Numbered from the stretch's first letter, positions 52,896-62,573 are shown. The stretch: DNA of 64,000 nt from Rhodovulum sp. 12E13 (GCF_003340565.1 NZ_QPLK01000016.1:1-64000), one strand, 5' to 3'. Numbers and translations are program-made. The notes: generated by a model not told the origin, from the letters alone.

Positions 52896-53398
52896 TCACC
52901 CGGCAGGCGCTGAAGGGCGACGCGCCCTCGACGGCCACCTATTCCGACTGCGAGCGCTACCGCTACACTCTGACCCGCGAATGGGCGTCAGAGCGGGGGC
53001 GGCTCTTGTGCGTGATGCTCAACCCCTCGACCGCGACGGAGGCGCAGAACGACCCCACGGTCGAGCGCTGCGAGCGGCGGGCGCGGGCGCTCGGCTACGG
53101 CGCGTTCCGTGTCTGCAACATCTTCGCCTGGCGCGCGACCGACCCCAGGGTGCTGCGCACCCTCCGCGACCCGGTCGGCCCAGAGAATGACGCCGCCATC
53201 CTCGACGGTGCGACCTGGGCCGACGCGGTGCTCTGCGCCTGGGGCAGCCACGGCGCCCACCTGGGGCGGGGGCCAGAGGTGGAGCGGCTGCTGCGCGCGA
53301 CGGGGGCACCGCTCTGCCATCTCGGGCTGACGAAACAGGGCCATCCCCGCCACCCCCTCTACGTGGCTTACGCGAGGCAGCCGATCGACTGGCGCTGA
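52892..53398 (+). CDS. DUF1643 family protein
   Basis: A 168-residue protein with the DUF1643 core: '[13 protein letters not shown]', '[20 protein letters not shown]', '[17 protein letters not shown]' and '[16 protein letters not shown]'. The 'MLNPSTAxxxxxDPTxxRC' and 'TKxGxPxHPLY' blocks are the recognisable signature. The family has no known activity. The ATG overlaps the truB stop codon (ATGA), so the two are co-translated. Confidence 0.9.
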   Translation: MITRQALKGDAPSTATYSDCERYRYTLTREWASERGRLLCVMLNPSTATEAQNDPTVERCERRARALGYGAFRVCNIFAWRATDPRVLRTLRDPVGPENDAAILDGATWADAVLCAWGSHGAHLGRGPEVERLLRATGAPLCHLGLTKQGHPRHPLYVAYARQPIDWR

Positions 53399-53525
53399 GC
53401 CGTCGCGACGACGCGACAGGCCCGGGGCAGGCAGCATGCAGGCAGGACAGGGTGAACGCCCGCCCCTGGCCGGCCCGCAGCCTGCCGGGCTGCGCCCGCG
53501 GGCCAGCTGGCGCTGCCGTCGCGCC

Positions 53526-54977
53526 CTACTCGGCGGCGATGTCCTCTGGCCAGCCCGAGACGGCCTTGACCTCGCAGAACTCGTCGAGCCCCCAGACCCC
53601 GCCCTCGCGGCCGTTGCCCGAGGCCTTCATGCCGCCGAAGGGCGAGCCCTGCGCACGGCTCTTGCCGTTCATCTCGACCATCCCCGAGCGCAGGCGCTTC
53701 GCCAGCCGCACCCGACGGGCGGCATCCGAAGACTGCACGTAGTTGGTCAGCCCGTACTCGGTGTCGTTGGCGATCTTCACCGCCTCCTCCTCGGTCTCGA
53801 AAGGGATGATCGACAGGACAGGACCGAAGATCTCTTCCCGCGCGATGGTCATGTCGTTCGACACGTCGGCAAAGACGGTGGGCCGCACGAAATAGCCGCG
53901 GTTCAGCCCCTCGGGCCGGCCGAGGCCGCCCGCGACCAGCCGCGCGCCCTCGTCGAGGCCCTGCTGGATGAGGCCCTGCACCTTGTCCCATTGTTGCTGG
54001 CTGACGACCGGGCCGATGTGGCGGCCCGGCTCGTGGCCGCTCGCCACCTTCGTTTCCTCGGCCGTCTGGCGTGCGATCTCGACCGCGTCGTCGTAGATCG
54101 ACCGCTCGACCAGCATCCGCGTCGGCGCATTGCAGGACTGGCCGGTATTGTTGAACACCGCCCGCGTGCCGCGCTTGACCGCGCGCTCGTCGGCATCGGC
54201 GAACACGAGGTTGGCGCCCTTGCCCCCGAGCTCGAGGCTCACCCGCTTCAGCGTGTCGGCCGCGGCCTTGGTGATGGCGATGCCTGCCCGCGTCGAGCCG
54301 GTGAACGAGACCATGTCGACCTCGGGGTGCACCGAGAGCTGCGTGCCCACGCCCGCGCCGTCGCCGTTGACCATGTTGAACACGCCCCTGGGCCAGCCCG
54401 CCGCATCGACGCATTCGGCGAAGACGATGGAGGAGAGCGGCGCGATCTCGGAGGGCTTGAGCACCATCGTGCAACCGACGGCCGCCGCGTAGGCGACCTT
54501 CAGCGTCACCTGGTTCATCGGCCAGTTCCACGGGGTGATCATGCCCACCACCCCGATGGGATCCATCAGGATGCGGTCGGTCGGCGCATGCGACCCGAGC
54601 GGGCGCACCGGATCGAACTGTTTCGCCGCGGCGATGGCCGCCTGGATATGGCCGGTGCCCGCGGGCTGCTGCGAGCTGCGGGCGAGGTCGATGGGGGCGC
54701 CCATCTCGAGGCTGATCGCCTCGGCCATCGCGTCGGCGCGTGCCTCGTAGGTCTCGAGCAGCGCCTCGAGATAGCCGATCCGCTCCGCCATGGGGCGCGC
54801 GGCCCAGTCGTCGAAGGCGGCGCGGGCGGCCGCGACCGCGCGGTCGGTGTCGGCCTGTCCGCCCAGCGAGATGATCGCCACCTCTTCCTCGGTGGAGGGG
54901 TCGGTCACGGGAAGATCGCGCGATTCGGCGGGGTCCACCCATGCGCCGTCGATGTAGAATTGCCGTCTCTCGAGCAT
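53526..54977 (-). CDS. aldehyde dehydrogenase family protein
   Basis: A 483-residue NAD(P)-dependent dehydrogenase. 'MITPWNWPMNQVTLKVAYAA' and 'VLKPSEIAPLSS' shape the cofactor cleft, 'VSFTGSTRAGIAI' is the nucleotide loop, the general-base Glu is in 'VSLELGGKGANLVFAD', and the catalytic Cys is in 'FNNTGQSCNAPTRMLVE'. Closest to the betaine-aldehyde/3-succinoylsemialdehyde-like ALDH group that uses 'ELGGKGAN'. Start at 54977 with a strong GGAGG. Substrate not predictable. Divergent from peroxiredoxin. Confidence 0.93.
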   Translation of the reverse strand: MLERRQFYIDGAWVDPAESRDLPVTDPSTEEEVAIISLGGQADTDRAVAAARAAFDDWAARPMAERIGYLEALLETYEARADAMAEAISLEMGAPIDLARSSQQPAGTGHIQAAIAAAKQFDPVRPLGSHAPTDRILMDPIGVVGMITPWNWPMNQVTLKVAYAAAVGCTMVLKPSEIAPLSSIVFAECVDAAGWPRGVFNMVNGDGAGVGTQLSVHPEVDMVSFTGSTRAGIAITKAAADTLKRVSLELGGKGANLVFADADERAVKRGTRAVFNNTGQSCNAPTRMLVERSIYDDAVEIARQTAEETKVASGHEPGRHIGPVVSQQQWDKVQGLIQQGLDEGARLVAGGLGRPEGLNRGYFVRPTVFADVSNDMTIAREEIFGPVLSIIPFETEEEAVKIANDTEYGLTNYVQSSDAARRVRLAKRLRSGMVEMNGKSRAQGSPFGGMKASGNGREGGVWGLDEFCEVKAVSGWPEDIAAE

Positions 54978-55150
54978 CGGAGCCTCCTGAAGATGCCGGA
55001 CGCGCGTTCCGCCCGGGCGCTGTCCCGCAAACGTGCATTCGCGCAGAGGGTGACACCTGCGAACGCTTGCCGCAATGGGGGCGGGGCCCCTTGCCTCCGG
55101 CGCCGGGCATGGACAGGTCCGGAACGAAATCAACGGCAAAGGAGGCTCGC

Positions 55151-55807
55151 ATGGGGCTGCGCATCAACGACACGGTGCCCGATTTCACCGCCGACTCGAA
55201 TGTCGGCACCATCAACTTCCACGACTGGATCGGCGACAGCTGGGCGATCCTGTTTTCCCACCCGAAGGACTTCACCCCCGTCTGCACGACCGAGTTCGGC
55301 GCGGTGGCCCAGCTCGCCGCCGAGTGGGAGAAGCGGAACACCAAGGTGATCGGCGTGTCGGTCGACGACGTCGAGGAGCATTGCAAGTGGATCGCCGACA
55401 TCGAGACGGTCGGCGGCGCCGACGTGACCTTCCCGATCATCGCGGACGACGAGCTGGAGGTGTCGAAGCTCTACGACATGCTGCCCGCCGATGCCTACCT
55501 GCCAGACGGGCGCACGGCGGCCGACAGCGCGTCCGTCCGCTCGGTCTTCATCATCTCGCCCGACAAGAAGCTGCAGCTTTCCATGACCTACCCGATGTCG
55601 GTCGGCCGCAACTTCGGCGAGATCCTGCGCGCGCTCGACGCACTGCAGGCCACCTGGCAGACGCCCGTCGCCACGCCCGCCAACTGGACGGTCGGGCAGG
55701 ACGTGATCATCGCGCTCTCGGTCAGCGACGACGACGCGAAGGCCCGGTTCGGCGAGTACGAGGTGGTGCTGCCCTACCTGCGCAAGACCAGGCTGCACGC
55801 CGCCTGA
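55151..55807 (+). CDS. peroxiredoxin, 1-Cys (Prx6) type
   Basis: A 218-residue thiol peroxidase. The peroxidatic Cys45 is in 'SHPKDFTPVCTTEFG', with the Thr and the later Arg ('SVRSVFIISPDKKLQLSMTY') of the active site. The C-terminal extension 'TPVATPANWTVGQDVIIALS' marks the Prx6/1-Cys class; no resolving Cys is seen in it. It would reduce H2O2 or lipid peroxides. Start at 55151 after AAAGGAGG. It has its own strong terminator at 55848-55875. Confidence 0.94.
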   Translation: MGLRINDTVPDFTADSNVGTINFHDWIGDSWAILFSHPKDFTPVCTTEFGAVAQLAAEWEKRNTKVIGVSVDDVEEHCKWIADIETVGGADVTFPIIADDELEVSKLYDMLPADAYLPDGRTAADSASVRSVFIISPDKKLQLSMTYPMSVGRNFGEILRALDALQATWQTPVATPANWTVGQDVIIALSVSDDDAKARFGEYEVVLPYLRKTRLHAA

Positions 55808-55847
55808 CGGGAGCGCACGCCCGTCTTGCGCGACGTCATCGCGCCAC

Positions 55848-55875
55848 GGGGGAGGCACAAAGCCTCCCCTTTTTC
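55848..55875 (+). terminator. intrinsic terminator of the peroxiredoxin gene
   Basis: GGGGAGGC-ACAAA-GCCTCCCC (55849-55869) followed by TTTTT CG TTT; the strongest plus-strand terminator in the window. Confidence 0.88.
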
Positions 55876-55990
55876 GTTTCATACTGTGACCTCGTTGCAC
55901 TTGCGCAGGGCGTGGTCACGGGCGAATAGGTGTCCCGTGCGTCAAGAAACCCTGTCGAGCAGCATCGAACAGAGACTTGGAGACGCGCAT

Positions 55991-56575
55991 ATGACGACCC
56001 GACGCCAATTCATCGGCACCGCCGCCGCAACGGCCGGCCTGCTGACCGCGCCCGCGCTTCTGCGGGCCGCAGAGGGGCCGCAAACGACGACGCAATACCA
56101 GGTGCCCGAGCGCTTCATGCCGAAGACGGTGCGGGTCAAGCAGTCGTTCACGGCCGGCGAGATCCACATCGTGACCGGGCGGCACTATCTCTACTACATG
56201 CTCGGCGAGGGCCAGGCGATCCGCTACGGCGTGGCCGTGGGTGCCGAGGGCATGAACTTCCGCGGCTCGGCCGTTGTGGGCCGCAAGGCCGAATGGCCCT
56301 CGTGGCGGCCGACCCAGGCCATGATCGAGCGAGAGCCCGAGAAATACGGGCCGCTTGCCGACGGCATGGAGGGCGGCCCGAACAACCCGCTGGGCGCGCG
56401 TGCGCTCTATCTCTACCGGGGTGGCCGCGACACGGCCTACCGCATCCACGGCACGCCGCAGCCCTGGACGATCGGGCGCTCGGTGTCGTCGGGCTGCATC
56501 CGCATGGTCAACGATCATGTCATCGACCTGTACCAGCGCGTGCCGGTCGGGGCGCGCGTGACCGTCTATTCCTGA
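55991..56575 (+). CDS. L,D-transpeptidase (YkuD family), Tat-exported
   Basis: A 194-residue periplasmic enzyme that cross-links peptidoglycan or attaches proteins to it. The N terminus is a Tat signal (TTRRQFIGTAAATAGLLTAP, cut near LLRA). The catalytic block is 'YRIHGTPQPWTIGRSVSSGC' followed by IRM, with His and Cys of the HxxxxxxxxxxxxSxGC(I/V)R motif. 'YYMLGEGQAIRYGVAVG' opens the YkuD fold. ATG at 55991. Lies 120 bases after the peroxiredoxin terminator, so independently transcribed. Confidence 0.93.
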   Translation: MTTRRQFIGTAAATAGLLTAPALLRAAEGPQTTTQYQVPERFMPKTVRVKQSFTAGEIHIVTGRHYLYYMLGEGQAIRYGVAVGAEGMNFRGSAVVGRKAEWPSWRPTQAMIEREPEKYGPLADGMEGGPNNPLGARALYLYRGGRDTAYRIHGTPQPWTIGRSVSSGCIRMVNDHVIDLYQRVPVGARVTVYS

Positions 56576-56674
56576 CGACCGGCGACCCGTAAAGATTACT
56601 TGAAAGAATCAGAACCAGTCTCCCTCCCCCGGCGTTCAAGGGCGTCACGGCCTTGCTCGACAGGGGGAGGGAGC

Positions 56675-56932
56675 ATGTCTGAGTTCCACGTTCGTCTCGA
56701 TGCCGTTCACGCCGAGGTGCTCGAAGCGGGGCACGAGGCCACGGAGACGCTCGACCGAAAGCTGAGTGCGCTCGCGGGGGCGGCCCTGCCCGAAGGGGTC
56801 AGGCGCCTGCCCACGGCGCGGATGTGCCCGGGCCCGCACCTCGCCCCTCAGGAAGATGTTGGCGCCACGGGTGCGGGAGGGGCGGGCGGCGGCCACGCCC
56901 AGCCCGCACGATGGAGCCTTGTGGCCCGCTGA
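56675..56932 (+). CDS. small hypothetical protein
   Basis: An 85-residue frame with a clear GGGGGAGGGA ribosome site. The first half 'MSEFHVRLDAVHAEVLEAGH' plus 'EATETLDRKLSALAGAALPE' is predicted helical and charged; the second half is Gly/Ala/Pro-rich and low complexity. I recognise no family. It ends 29 bases before the pnp terminator on the other strand. It may be real, or only the first half may be meaningful. An unusually AT-rich patch (56591-56613) precedes it. Confidence 0.4.
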   Translation: MSEFHVRLDAVHAEVLEAGHEATETLDRKLSALAGAALPEGVRRLPTARMCPGPHLAPQEDVGATGAGGAGGGHAQPARWSLVAR

Positions 56933-56961
56933 ATGCCCCGCCCCGATCGCGCGCCCGAATG

Positions 56962-56990
56962 AAAAAAGCCCCGGCCTCGGCCGGGGCTTT
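56962..56990 (-). terminator. intrinsic terminator of pnp
   Basis: Minus strand AAAGCCCCGGCC-GA-GGCCGGGGCTTT followed by TTTC: a perfect 12-base-pair stem with a T-run, 26 bases behind the pnp stop codon. A shorter T-run on the plus strand makes it weakly bidirectional. Confidence 0.88.
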
Positions 56991-57016
56991 CGCGGTCTCG
57001 GGGGACCGAAGGCGCC

Positions 57017-59149
57017 TTACTCGGCCGCCTCCTCGCTCGCCAGCTCGGTGCCCGTCTCCTGGTCGACCACTTTCATCGACAGGCGCACCTTGCCGCGGTC
57101 GTCGAAGCCCAGCAGCTTGACCCAGACTTCCTGTCCCTCCTGCAGCACGTCGGAAGGGTGCTTGAGCCGGCGGTTCTCGATCTGGCTCACATGCACCAGT
57201 CCGTCGCGCTTGCCGAAGAAGTTCACGAAGGCGCCGAAATCGACCAGCTTGACCACCTTGCCCTTGTAGACCTTGCCCTGTTCCGGCTCGGCCACGATCG
57301 AGTGGATCATCTCGTAGGCCTTCTGGATGGCCTCGGCGTTGGGCGAGGCGATCTTGACCACGCCGTCGTCGTTGATGTCGACCTTGGCGCCGGAGGTCTC
57401 GACGATCTCGCGGATCACCTTGCCGCCCGAACCGATCACCTCGCGGATCTTGTCGACCGGCACCTGCATCGTCTCGATGCGCGGGGCGTGCGCCGAGAAC
57501 TCGCCCGCCTCGGTCAGCGCCTTCGACATCTCGCCGAGGATGTGCATGCGCGCCGCGCGGGCCTGCGCCAGCGCCTGCTCCATGATCTGCGGCGTGATGC
57601 CGGCCACCTTGATGTCCATCTGCAGCGAGGTGATGCCGTCCTTGGTGCCGGCCACCTTGAAGTCCATGTCGCCCAGATGGTCCTCGTCGCCGAGGATGTC
57701 GGTCAGCACGGCATACGCGCCGTCGTCTTCCAGGACGAGGCCCATGGCCACGCCCGCGACCGGCGCCTTGAGCGGCACGCCCGCATCCATCATCGACAGC
57801 GACGAGCCGCAGACCGTGGCCATCGACGACGAGCCGTTCGACTCGGTGATCTCCGACACGACGCGGATCGTGTAGGGGAACTCGGTCGGCGGCGGCAGAA
57901 CGGCCTGCAGCGCGCGCCATGCCAGCTTGCCGTGGCCGATCTCGCGCCGGCCCGGCGGGCCGAAGCGGCCGACTTCGCCGACCGAGTAGGGCGGGAAGTT
58001 GTAGTGCAGCATGAAGTTGGCGCGGTAGTTGCCGTGCAGCGCGTCGATGATCTGCTCGTCCTCGCCGGTGCCCAGCGTGGTCACGCAGAGCGCCTGCGTC
58101 TCGCCCCGGGTGAACAGGGCCGAGCCGTGGGTGCGGGGCAGCAGCCCCACCTCGGATTCGATCTGGCGAACCGTGTCGAGCGCGCGCCCGTCGATCCGCT
58201 TGCCGTTCTTCACCACGTCGCCGCGCAGAACGGTCGATTCGAGCTTCTTGAGCGCCGAGCCGAGGTTGGGATCGGCCTGCTGCTCCTCGCTCAGGCCGGC
58301 GACGATCTTGTCCTTCACCGCGGCGACGGCGCCGGTGCGCTCCTGCTTGTCGAGGATCGCGTAGGCCGCGCGCATCTCGGTCTCGCCGGCGGCCTTCACC
58401 GCCTCGTAGAGCGCTGAGTAGTCCGGCGGCGAAAAGTCGAACGGCTCCTTCGCCGCGTCCTCGGCCAGGTCGATGATCAGGTCGATCACCGGCTGGATCT
58501 GCTCGTGCGCGAAGGTCACGGCGCCCAGCATCTCGGCCTCGGTCAGCTCGTAGGCCTCGGACTCGACCATCATCACGGCGTCCTTCGTGCCCGCGACCAC
58601 GAGGTCGAGCCGCTGGTCGGGGTTCAGCCGCAGCTGATCCATGTCGGACACTTCGGGGTTGAGCACGTAGTCGCCGTCCTCGAAGCCGACGCGACATGCC
58701 GCGATCGGGCCCATGAAGGGCACGCCCGAGATGGTCAGCGCGGCGGAGGCCGCGATCATCGCCACGATGTCGGGGTCGTTGACCAGGTCGTGGCTCAGCA
58801 CGGTGCAGATCACCAGCACCTCGTGCTTGAAGCCGGGCACGAAGAGCGGCCGGATCGGCCGGTCGATCAGGCGCGAGGTGAGCGTCTCCTTCTCGGTCGG
58901 GCGCCCCTCGCGCTTGAAGAAGCCGCCGGGCACCTTGCCCGCGGCATAGTATTTCTCGTTGTAGTGGACGGTCAGCGGAAAGAACGGCTGATCCGGCTTC
59001 GCCTCCTTGGCGAAGGTCACGTTGGCCATCACAGAGGTCTCGCCGAGCGTGGCGATCACCGAACCGTCGGCCTGACGGGCGACCTTGCCCGTTTCCAGCG
59101 TGAGGGTTTCCTCCCCCCACGTCATCGATTTCGTCGTCTTGTGGAACAT
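57017..59149 (-). CDS. pnp: polyribonucleotide nucleotidyltransferase (PNPase)
   Basis: A 710-residue phosphorolytic 3'-5' exoribonuclease. Two RNase PH domains ('[20 protein letters not shown]' at the start; '[20 protein letters not shown]' opening the second) flank an all-helical linker. The catalytic Asp lies around '[20 protein letters not shown]'. A KH domain ('[20 protein letters not shown]') and S1 domain ('[20 protein letters not shown]') bind RNA. Full length and intact. Downstream of rpsO with a 295-base leader, where PNPase typically autoregulates through RNase III cleavage. Confidence 0.97.
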   Translation of the reverse strand: MFHKTTKSMTWGEETLTLETGKVARQADGSVIATLGETSVMANVTFAKEAKPDQPFFPLTVHYNEKYYAAGKVPGGFFKREGRPTEKETLTSRLIDRPIRPLFVPGFKHEVLVICTVLSHDLVNDPDIVAMIAASAALTISGVPFMGPIAACRVGFEDGDYVLNPEVSDMDQLRLNPDQRLDLVVAGTKDAVMMVESEAYELTEAEMLGAVTFAHEQIQPVIDLIIDLAEDAAKEPFDFSPPDYSALYEAVKAAGETEMRAAYAILDKQERTGAVAAVKDKIVAGLSEEQQADPNLGSALKKLESTVLRGDVVKNGKRIDGRALDTVRQIESEVGLLPRTHGSALFTRGETQALCVTTLGTGEDEQIIDALHGNYRANFMLHYNFPPYSVGEVGRFGPPGRREIGHGKLAWRALQAVLPPPTEFPYTIRVVSEITESNGSSSMATVCGSSLSMMDAGVPLKAPVAGVAMGLVLEDDGAYAVLTDILGDEDHLGDMDFKVAGTKDGITSLQMDIKVAGITPQIMEQALAQARAARMHILGEMSKALTEAGEFSAHAPRIETMQVPVDKIREVIGSGGKVIREIVETSGAKVDINDDGVVKIASPNAEAIQKAYEMIHSIVAEPEQGKVYKGKVVKLVDFGAFVNFFGKRDGLVHVSQIENRRLKHPSDVLQEGQEVWVKLLGFDDRGKVRLSMKVVDQETGTELASEEAAE

Positions 59150-59444
59150 GCGTCTATCCTGTCGTGGAGCACTCCCGGGCGGATCCCGGGTCTCCCGCGT
59201 CTTATGGCGGCCCCATTGCCGCCGACCCCAATCCTTCGCACGCGCCCGGGGTCAGAGGCGTCACGTCTCAGATGTGGCGCGCTTACAGGTTTTCGAGGCT
59301 TTTGGAAACGGGGGAGTTGGTGGCGCAATGGCGCGCCCGGCCTGACAGGGCCGGGCCGGGCCGGGCGAGCCGCCACAGGCGACTGGTGCTGGCCCGATCC
59401 CGGGGGGCGGGCGGCGGGCCGGAGGGGCGCCGCCGCGCCAGCAG
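59150..59444. other. rpsO-pnp intergenic region / pnp leader
   Basis: Transcribed on the minus strand between rpsO and pnp. It holds GGGCC-type tandem repeats (59348-59368) and several G/C stems that could form the RNase III-sensitive pnp leader, plus an AT-richer patch near 59290-59310 that may hold a promoter for pnp. No gene is recognised. Confidence 0.45.
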
Positions 59445-59714
59445 TCAGCGGCGGATGCCGAGGCGCTTGATGAGGTCCTGGTAGCGGCCCTCGTCCTTGC
59501 CGCGCAGATAGTCGAGCAGCTTGCGGCGCTGGGCCACCAGCTTCAGAAGGCCGCGGCGCGAGTGGTTGTCCTTCTTGTGGGTCTTGAAGTGCTCGGTCAG
59601 CGCGGTGATCCGCTTCGTCAGGATCGCGACCTGCACCTCGGGCGAGCCGGTGTCGCCCTCCTTCGTGGCGTAGTCCTTGAGAACCTGCGCCTTCTCTTCG
59701 GCAGTGATCGACAT
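59445..59714 (-). CDS. rpsO: 30S ribosomal protein uS15
   Basis: An 89-residue primary 16S rRNA-binding protein of the small-subunit platform. '[20 protein letters not shown]' and '[20 protein letters not shown]' are the S15 signature, followed by '[20 protein letters not shown]'. Full length. GAAAGGAGA precedes the ATG. A promoter is seen at 59809-59837. Standard position ahead of pnp. Confidence 0.97.
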   Translation of the reverse strand: MSITAEEKAQVLKDYATKEGDTGSPEVQVAILTKRITALTEHFKTHKKDNHSRRGLLKLVAQRRKLLDYLRGKDEGRYQDLIKRLGIRR

Positions 59715-59808
59715 CGGGGTCTCCTTTCGACGTGTGACGGCGCAAGCCGGGATGTCGTCCAGCAGGGCCCATGGAGGGGGCCGGGCGCGCTCCGCCCGGA
59801 AGTGCGCG

Positions 59809-59837
59809 CCTATGGGCCAGATCGTGCCGGTTGTAAA
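59809..59837 (-). promoter_or_regulatory. sigma-70 type promoter of rpsO
   Basis: Minus strand TTTACA, 17-base spacer, CATAGG; 5/6 match at -35 and weaker at -10. A G/C stem (about 59780-59800) lies in the resulting leader and may be the S15 autoregulatory site. Confidence 0.45.
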
Positions 59838-59970
59838 GGGGGCGTCCCGACCACCACGCCCGCAGGGCGATGCGGCACGCTGTGCCCCGCGGCCCGCGGC
59901 CGTGGCGCGCGACGATGACAGGAATGCGCGCTGCTGCTAGGCTTGCCCGAGGGTCATGACGGGGGTCTGG

Positions 59971-61422
59971 ATGCAGCACATGTCTCGCAGTCTCGCTTTC
60001 GGGATCGCTGCCGCCGTCTCGGTACCCTTTTGCGCCCCTGCGTCGCCCCTCGCCCCGGACCCGATAGGGTCGAGCGCGCTGACGCTGCGCATCGAGCCGA
60101 TCGCGCAGGCACAGCCGCCCGATACCGGGCGGCCCGACTTCGCGGCGCCCGTCATCGTCGGCGGGCGCCTGCACGTCGTCGACCAGGCGCAAGGGCGCAT
60201 CCTGCGCGACGACGGCGGGGGCGGATTTGTCGAGATCCTGTCGCCAGACAAGATGCCCGAGGGCGTGACACCCGTGCGCCAGCGCGTGCTCAACATCGCG
60301 GGGGGAGCGGGGTCGGACGTGTTCGTGACCTTCACCTCGTCGACACTGCCCACCGGCTTCGCCGCCGCACAGCCCCTGCCGGAAGATTCGGCCTATGGCT
60401 CGGAGCCCAATTACCAGGTCGTCTATCGCTACAGCCAGGCGGCCGACGGCAGCCTCGCGTCGCCCGTGCCGCTCGCCGCGTTCGAAAGCAGGTCGTCGGG
60501 CCATAGCGGCGGGGGCATGCTGGCCCTGCCCGACGGCGACCTGCTTCTGGCCACGGGCGACAACCTCGGCTTCGACCGTGACGGGCTCGCCGCGCCGCAG
60601 GATCCGGCGTCCCACCTTGGCAAGCTTCTCATGATCGACAGCGAGACGGGCGAGACCACCGTCGCGGCGCAGGGCGTGCGCAACGTGCAAAGGCTGGCCT
60701 ATGCCGATGCGGATCGGTCGCGAATCGTCTTCGCCGATATCGGGTCGACGACCGCGGAGGAGATCAACGAGATCTCCGTTGGCGACCTGACCGACACGGG
60801 CGAGATCGAGAATTTCGGCTGGGGGCGCAACGACGACGGCAACGCGCGCGAGGGCACCTTCTACATCAACGAGGGCGTCGGATCTTCCGAAGGCGGCGAG
60901 CCGCGGGCGATCGGCGCCGCGCCCGTGCCCGAGACGGGCTTTCGCCAGCCCTATGCGCAATACGGGCACGAGGGACGGCGCTTCGTCGCGATCAGCGGGC
61001 CGGTGACCTCCGACAGCGCGTTCGATATGATCGTGGCCCTGTTCGGCGACCTGCCGACGGGCGACCTCTATGCCACGATGGCACCGCTCGGGGGAACGGA
61101 TGTCCCGGTCTTTCGCATCGCGCTCGTCGATGCATCGGGGGCGCCGGTTTCGCTGTTCGCGCTGGCAGGGGAGCGCCGCCCCGATCCCCGCTTCTTCGCG
61201 CTGCCGGACGGCACGGCGGGCGTGATGCTGGAGCACACGGGCACGCTCTACAGCCTGACCGAGGTCGCCCCGATCCCGCTGCCGGGCGCGGCCGGCCTGC
61301 TCGTGTCGGCCGGGCTCGGCCTGGGCGCATTGCGTCTGGCGGCGCGGCGGCGCCTGGCCCGGTCCCGGTCCGCGCGCGCCACGGACGGCGCGCCGATGCG
61401 GGGCCGAAGCGCCCTGCCGTGA
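59971..61422 (+). CDS. secreted sorbosone-dehydrogenase/PQQ-propeller-like protein with VPLPA-type tail
   Basis: A roughly 483-residue exported protein. A signal peptide (MSRSLAFGIAAAVSVPFCAP region) precedes a six-blade propeller-like body with 'HSGGGMLALPDGDLLLATGD', 'SHLGKLLMIDSETGE', 'GVRNVQRLAYADADRS' and 'ENFGWGRNDDGNAREGTFYI', motifs of the soluble glucose/sorbosone dehydrogenase group. The usual PQQ His/Arg set is only partly evident. The C terminus 'PIPLPGAAGLLVSAGLGLGA' followed by RLAARRRLARS is an exosortase-type tail. Starts at 59956, 59971 and 59980 are possible. Confidence 0.75.
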   Translation: MQHMSRSLAFGIAAAVSVPFCAPASPLAPDPIGSSALTLRIEPIAQAQPPDTGRPDFAAPVIVGGRLHVVDQAQGRILRDDGGGGFVEILSPDKMPEGVTPVRQRVLNIAGGAGSDVFVTFTSSTLPTGFAAAQPLPEDSAYGSEPNYQVVYRYSQAADGSLASPVPLAAFESRSSGHSGGGMLALPDGDLLLATGDNLGFDRDGLAAPQDPASHLGKLLMIDSETGETTVAAQGVRNVQRLAYADADRSRIVFADIGSTTAEEINEISVGDLTDTGEIENFGWGRNDDGNAREGTFYINEGVGSSEGGEPRAIGAAPVPETGFRQPYAQYGHEGRRFVAISGPVTSDSAFDMIVALFGDLPTGDLYATMAPLGGTDVPVFRIALVDASGAPVSLFALAGERRPDPRFFALPDGTAGVMLEHTGTLYSLTEVAPIPLPGAAGLLVSAGLGLGALRLAARRRLARSRSARATDGAPMRGRSALP

Positions 61423-61448
61423 GCCGCCCCGGGCGAGGCGTGGCCGGC

Positions 61449-62432
61449 TCAGGCCGGGAATTGCGAGGCCGGCAGGAGCGAGATGTCGTCGAGGCTCGGC
61501 CCGGCGGCGGCCGAGAGACGCGCGAGCGCCACGCCGTCGGCCAGCACCTCCACCGTTTCGGGATCGTCGGCAGCGCGGGACAGCGCGATCTCGGGTGGCG
61601 CGTCGTTGGCCCAGTCGTCCCACACGACGACGAGCCTGTCTTCGGCGGGATCGAAATCGGCGAGCGTGGCCGCATCGCCCGCACCGAGAGGCGCGAGGCC
61701 CGGGCCCAGCACGAAGGTGTCGGCGCCGACCCCGCCCGTCGCGTGATCCTGCGCGCCGAGCACCAGAGTGTCGTCGCCCGCGCCGCCGTCGAGCACGTCG
61801 CGCCCGTCGACCGCCGCCTCGCCATCTGCGGGGACCGCGCTCAGGTGGTCGTCGCCCGCCCCGCCCAGCAGCGTATTGTCGCCCGAGCCGTCGGCGAGGC
61901 GGTCGTCGCCGGCGCCCCCCTCCAGCCGGTCGTCGCCCCAGTCGCCGAAGAGCCGGTCGTCGCCCGCGCCGCCCTCGAGCGTGTCGTCGCCGCCACCGCC
62001 GCCGAGATCGTCGGCGCCGTCGGTGCCCGTGATGAGCTCGTCCGCGGCGCCACCGTCGAATCGCAGGCCGGGGGGGCTCGGCTCCGCGTCCTCCGTGGAG
62101 GGGCCGTCCGGCGGCGGGTCGCCCGGCGGCGGGTCGCCCGGCGGCGGGTCATCGGTCAGGAACTCGTCGGCAAGCGGATCCCCAGGCAGAAGATCATCCT
62201 CGCCCGCCCCGTCACGTAGACCGTCGCCTCCGCCGTCTGCAGCCCCGTCGCCCTCGGGGGGCAGCAGGTCGGCCCCGATCTCGTGACCTTCGCCCTCGCC
62301 CTCGCGCCGCGCCGTTTCGTCATCGTCGCGCGAGGCGTCGCCCCGCGTGTCATCGTCGTCCTCGTCGCCGAAGGCCATCGGCAGGGCGAACCCCGCCAGC
62401 ATGACACCCAGCAGACCCAGAGCGCCAATCAT
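61449..62432 (-). CDS. RTX-repeat calcium-binding protein with acidic N region
   Basis: A 327-residue protein. An N-terminal hydrophobic segment (MIGALGLLGVMLAGFALPMA) is a signal or anchor. A 90-residue region is extremely Asp/Glu/Gly rich, then comes a Pro-rich spacer with three PPPGD repeats (about 110-130). RTX nonapeptides follow ('GGGGDDTLEGGAGDDRLFGD', 'GGAGDDRLADGSGDN'), which fold as Ca-binding beta-rolls, and a non-repeat C-terminal domain with 'GVGADTFVLGPGLAPLGAGD'. Typical of type I secreted or surface proteins, although the N-terminal segment is unusual for type I export. GAGGAGAGG ribosome site. Confidence 0.8.
   Translation of the reverse strand: MIGALGLLGVMLAGFALPMAFGDEDDDDTRGDASRDDDETARREGEGEGHEIGADLLPPEGDGAADGGGDGLRDGAGEDDLLPGDPLADEFLTDDPPPGDPPPGDPPPDGPSTEDAEPSPPGLRFDGGAADELITGTDGADDLGGGGGDDTLEGGAGDDRLFGDWGDDRLEGGAGDDRLADGSGDNTLLGGAGDDHLSAVPADGEAAVDGRDVLDGGAGDDTLVLGAQDHATGGVGADTFVLGPGLAPLGAGDAATLADFDPAEDRLVVVWDDWANDAPPEIALSRAADDPETVEVLADGVALARLSAAAGPSLDDISLLPASQFPA
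62111..62150. repeat. 15-base tandem repeat inside the RTX gene
   Basis: GCGGCGGGTCGCCCG at 62111-62125 and 62126-62140, with a third, partly diverged unit from 62141. It encodes the PPPGD repeats and is a candidate site for length variation. Confidence 0.75.
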
Positions 62433-62573
62433 GCGCCTCTCCTCGTCACACGCCGCCCGGCCGGCACCGGGGCAGCCCCCACGCGCCTCTATGCCGCCGC
62501 CCTCCACCGCGAGGCGTTAAACCCGGGCCGCGGAATGCGCCGGATTTGTCAGAAAAGCCGGCCGGACCCGCCC

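Noticed and set aside
61841-62152. Separate Arg-rich gene inside the RTX coding region
   Set aside because: It is an alternative frame of the repeat-rich Asp/Gly coding sequence.
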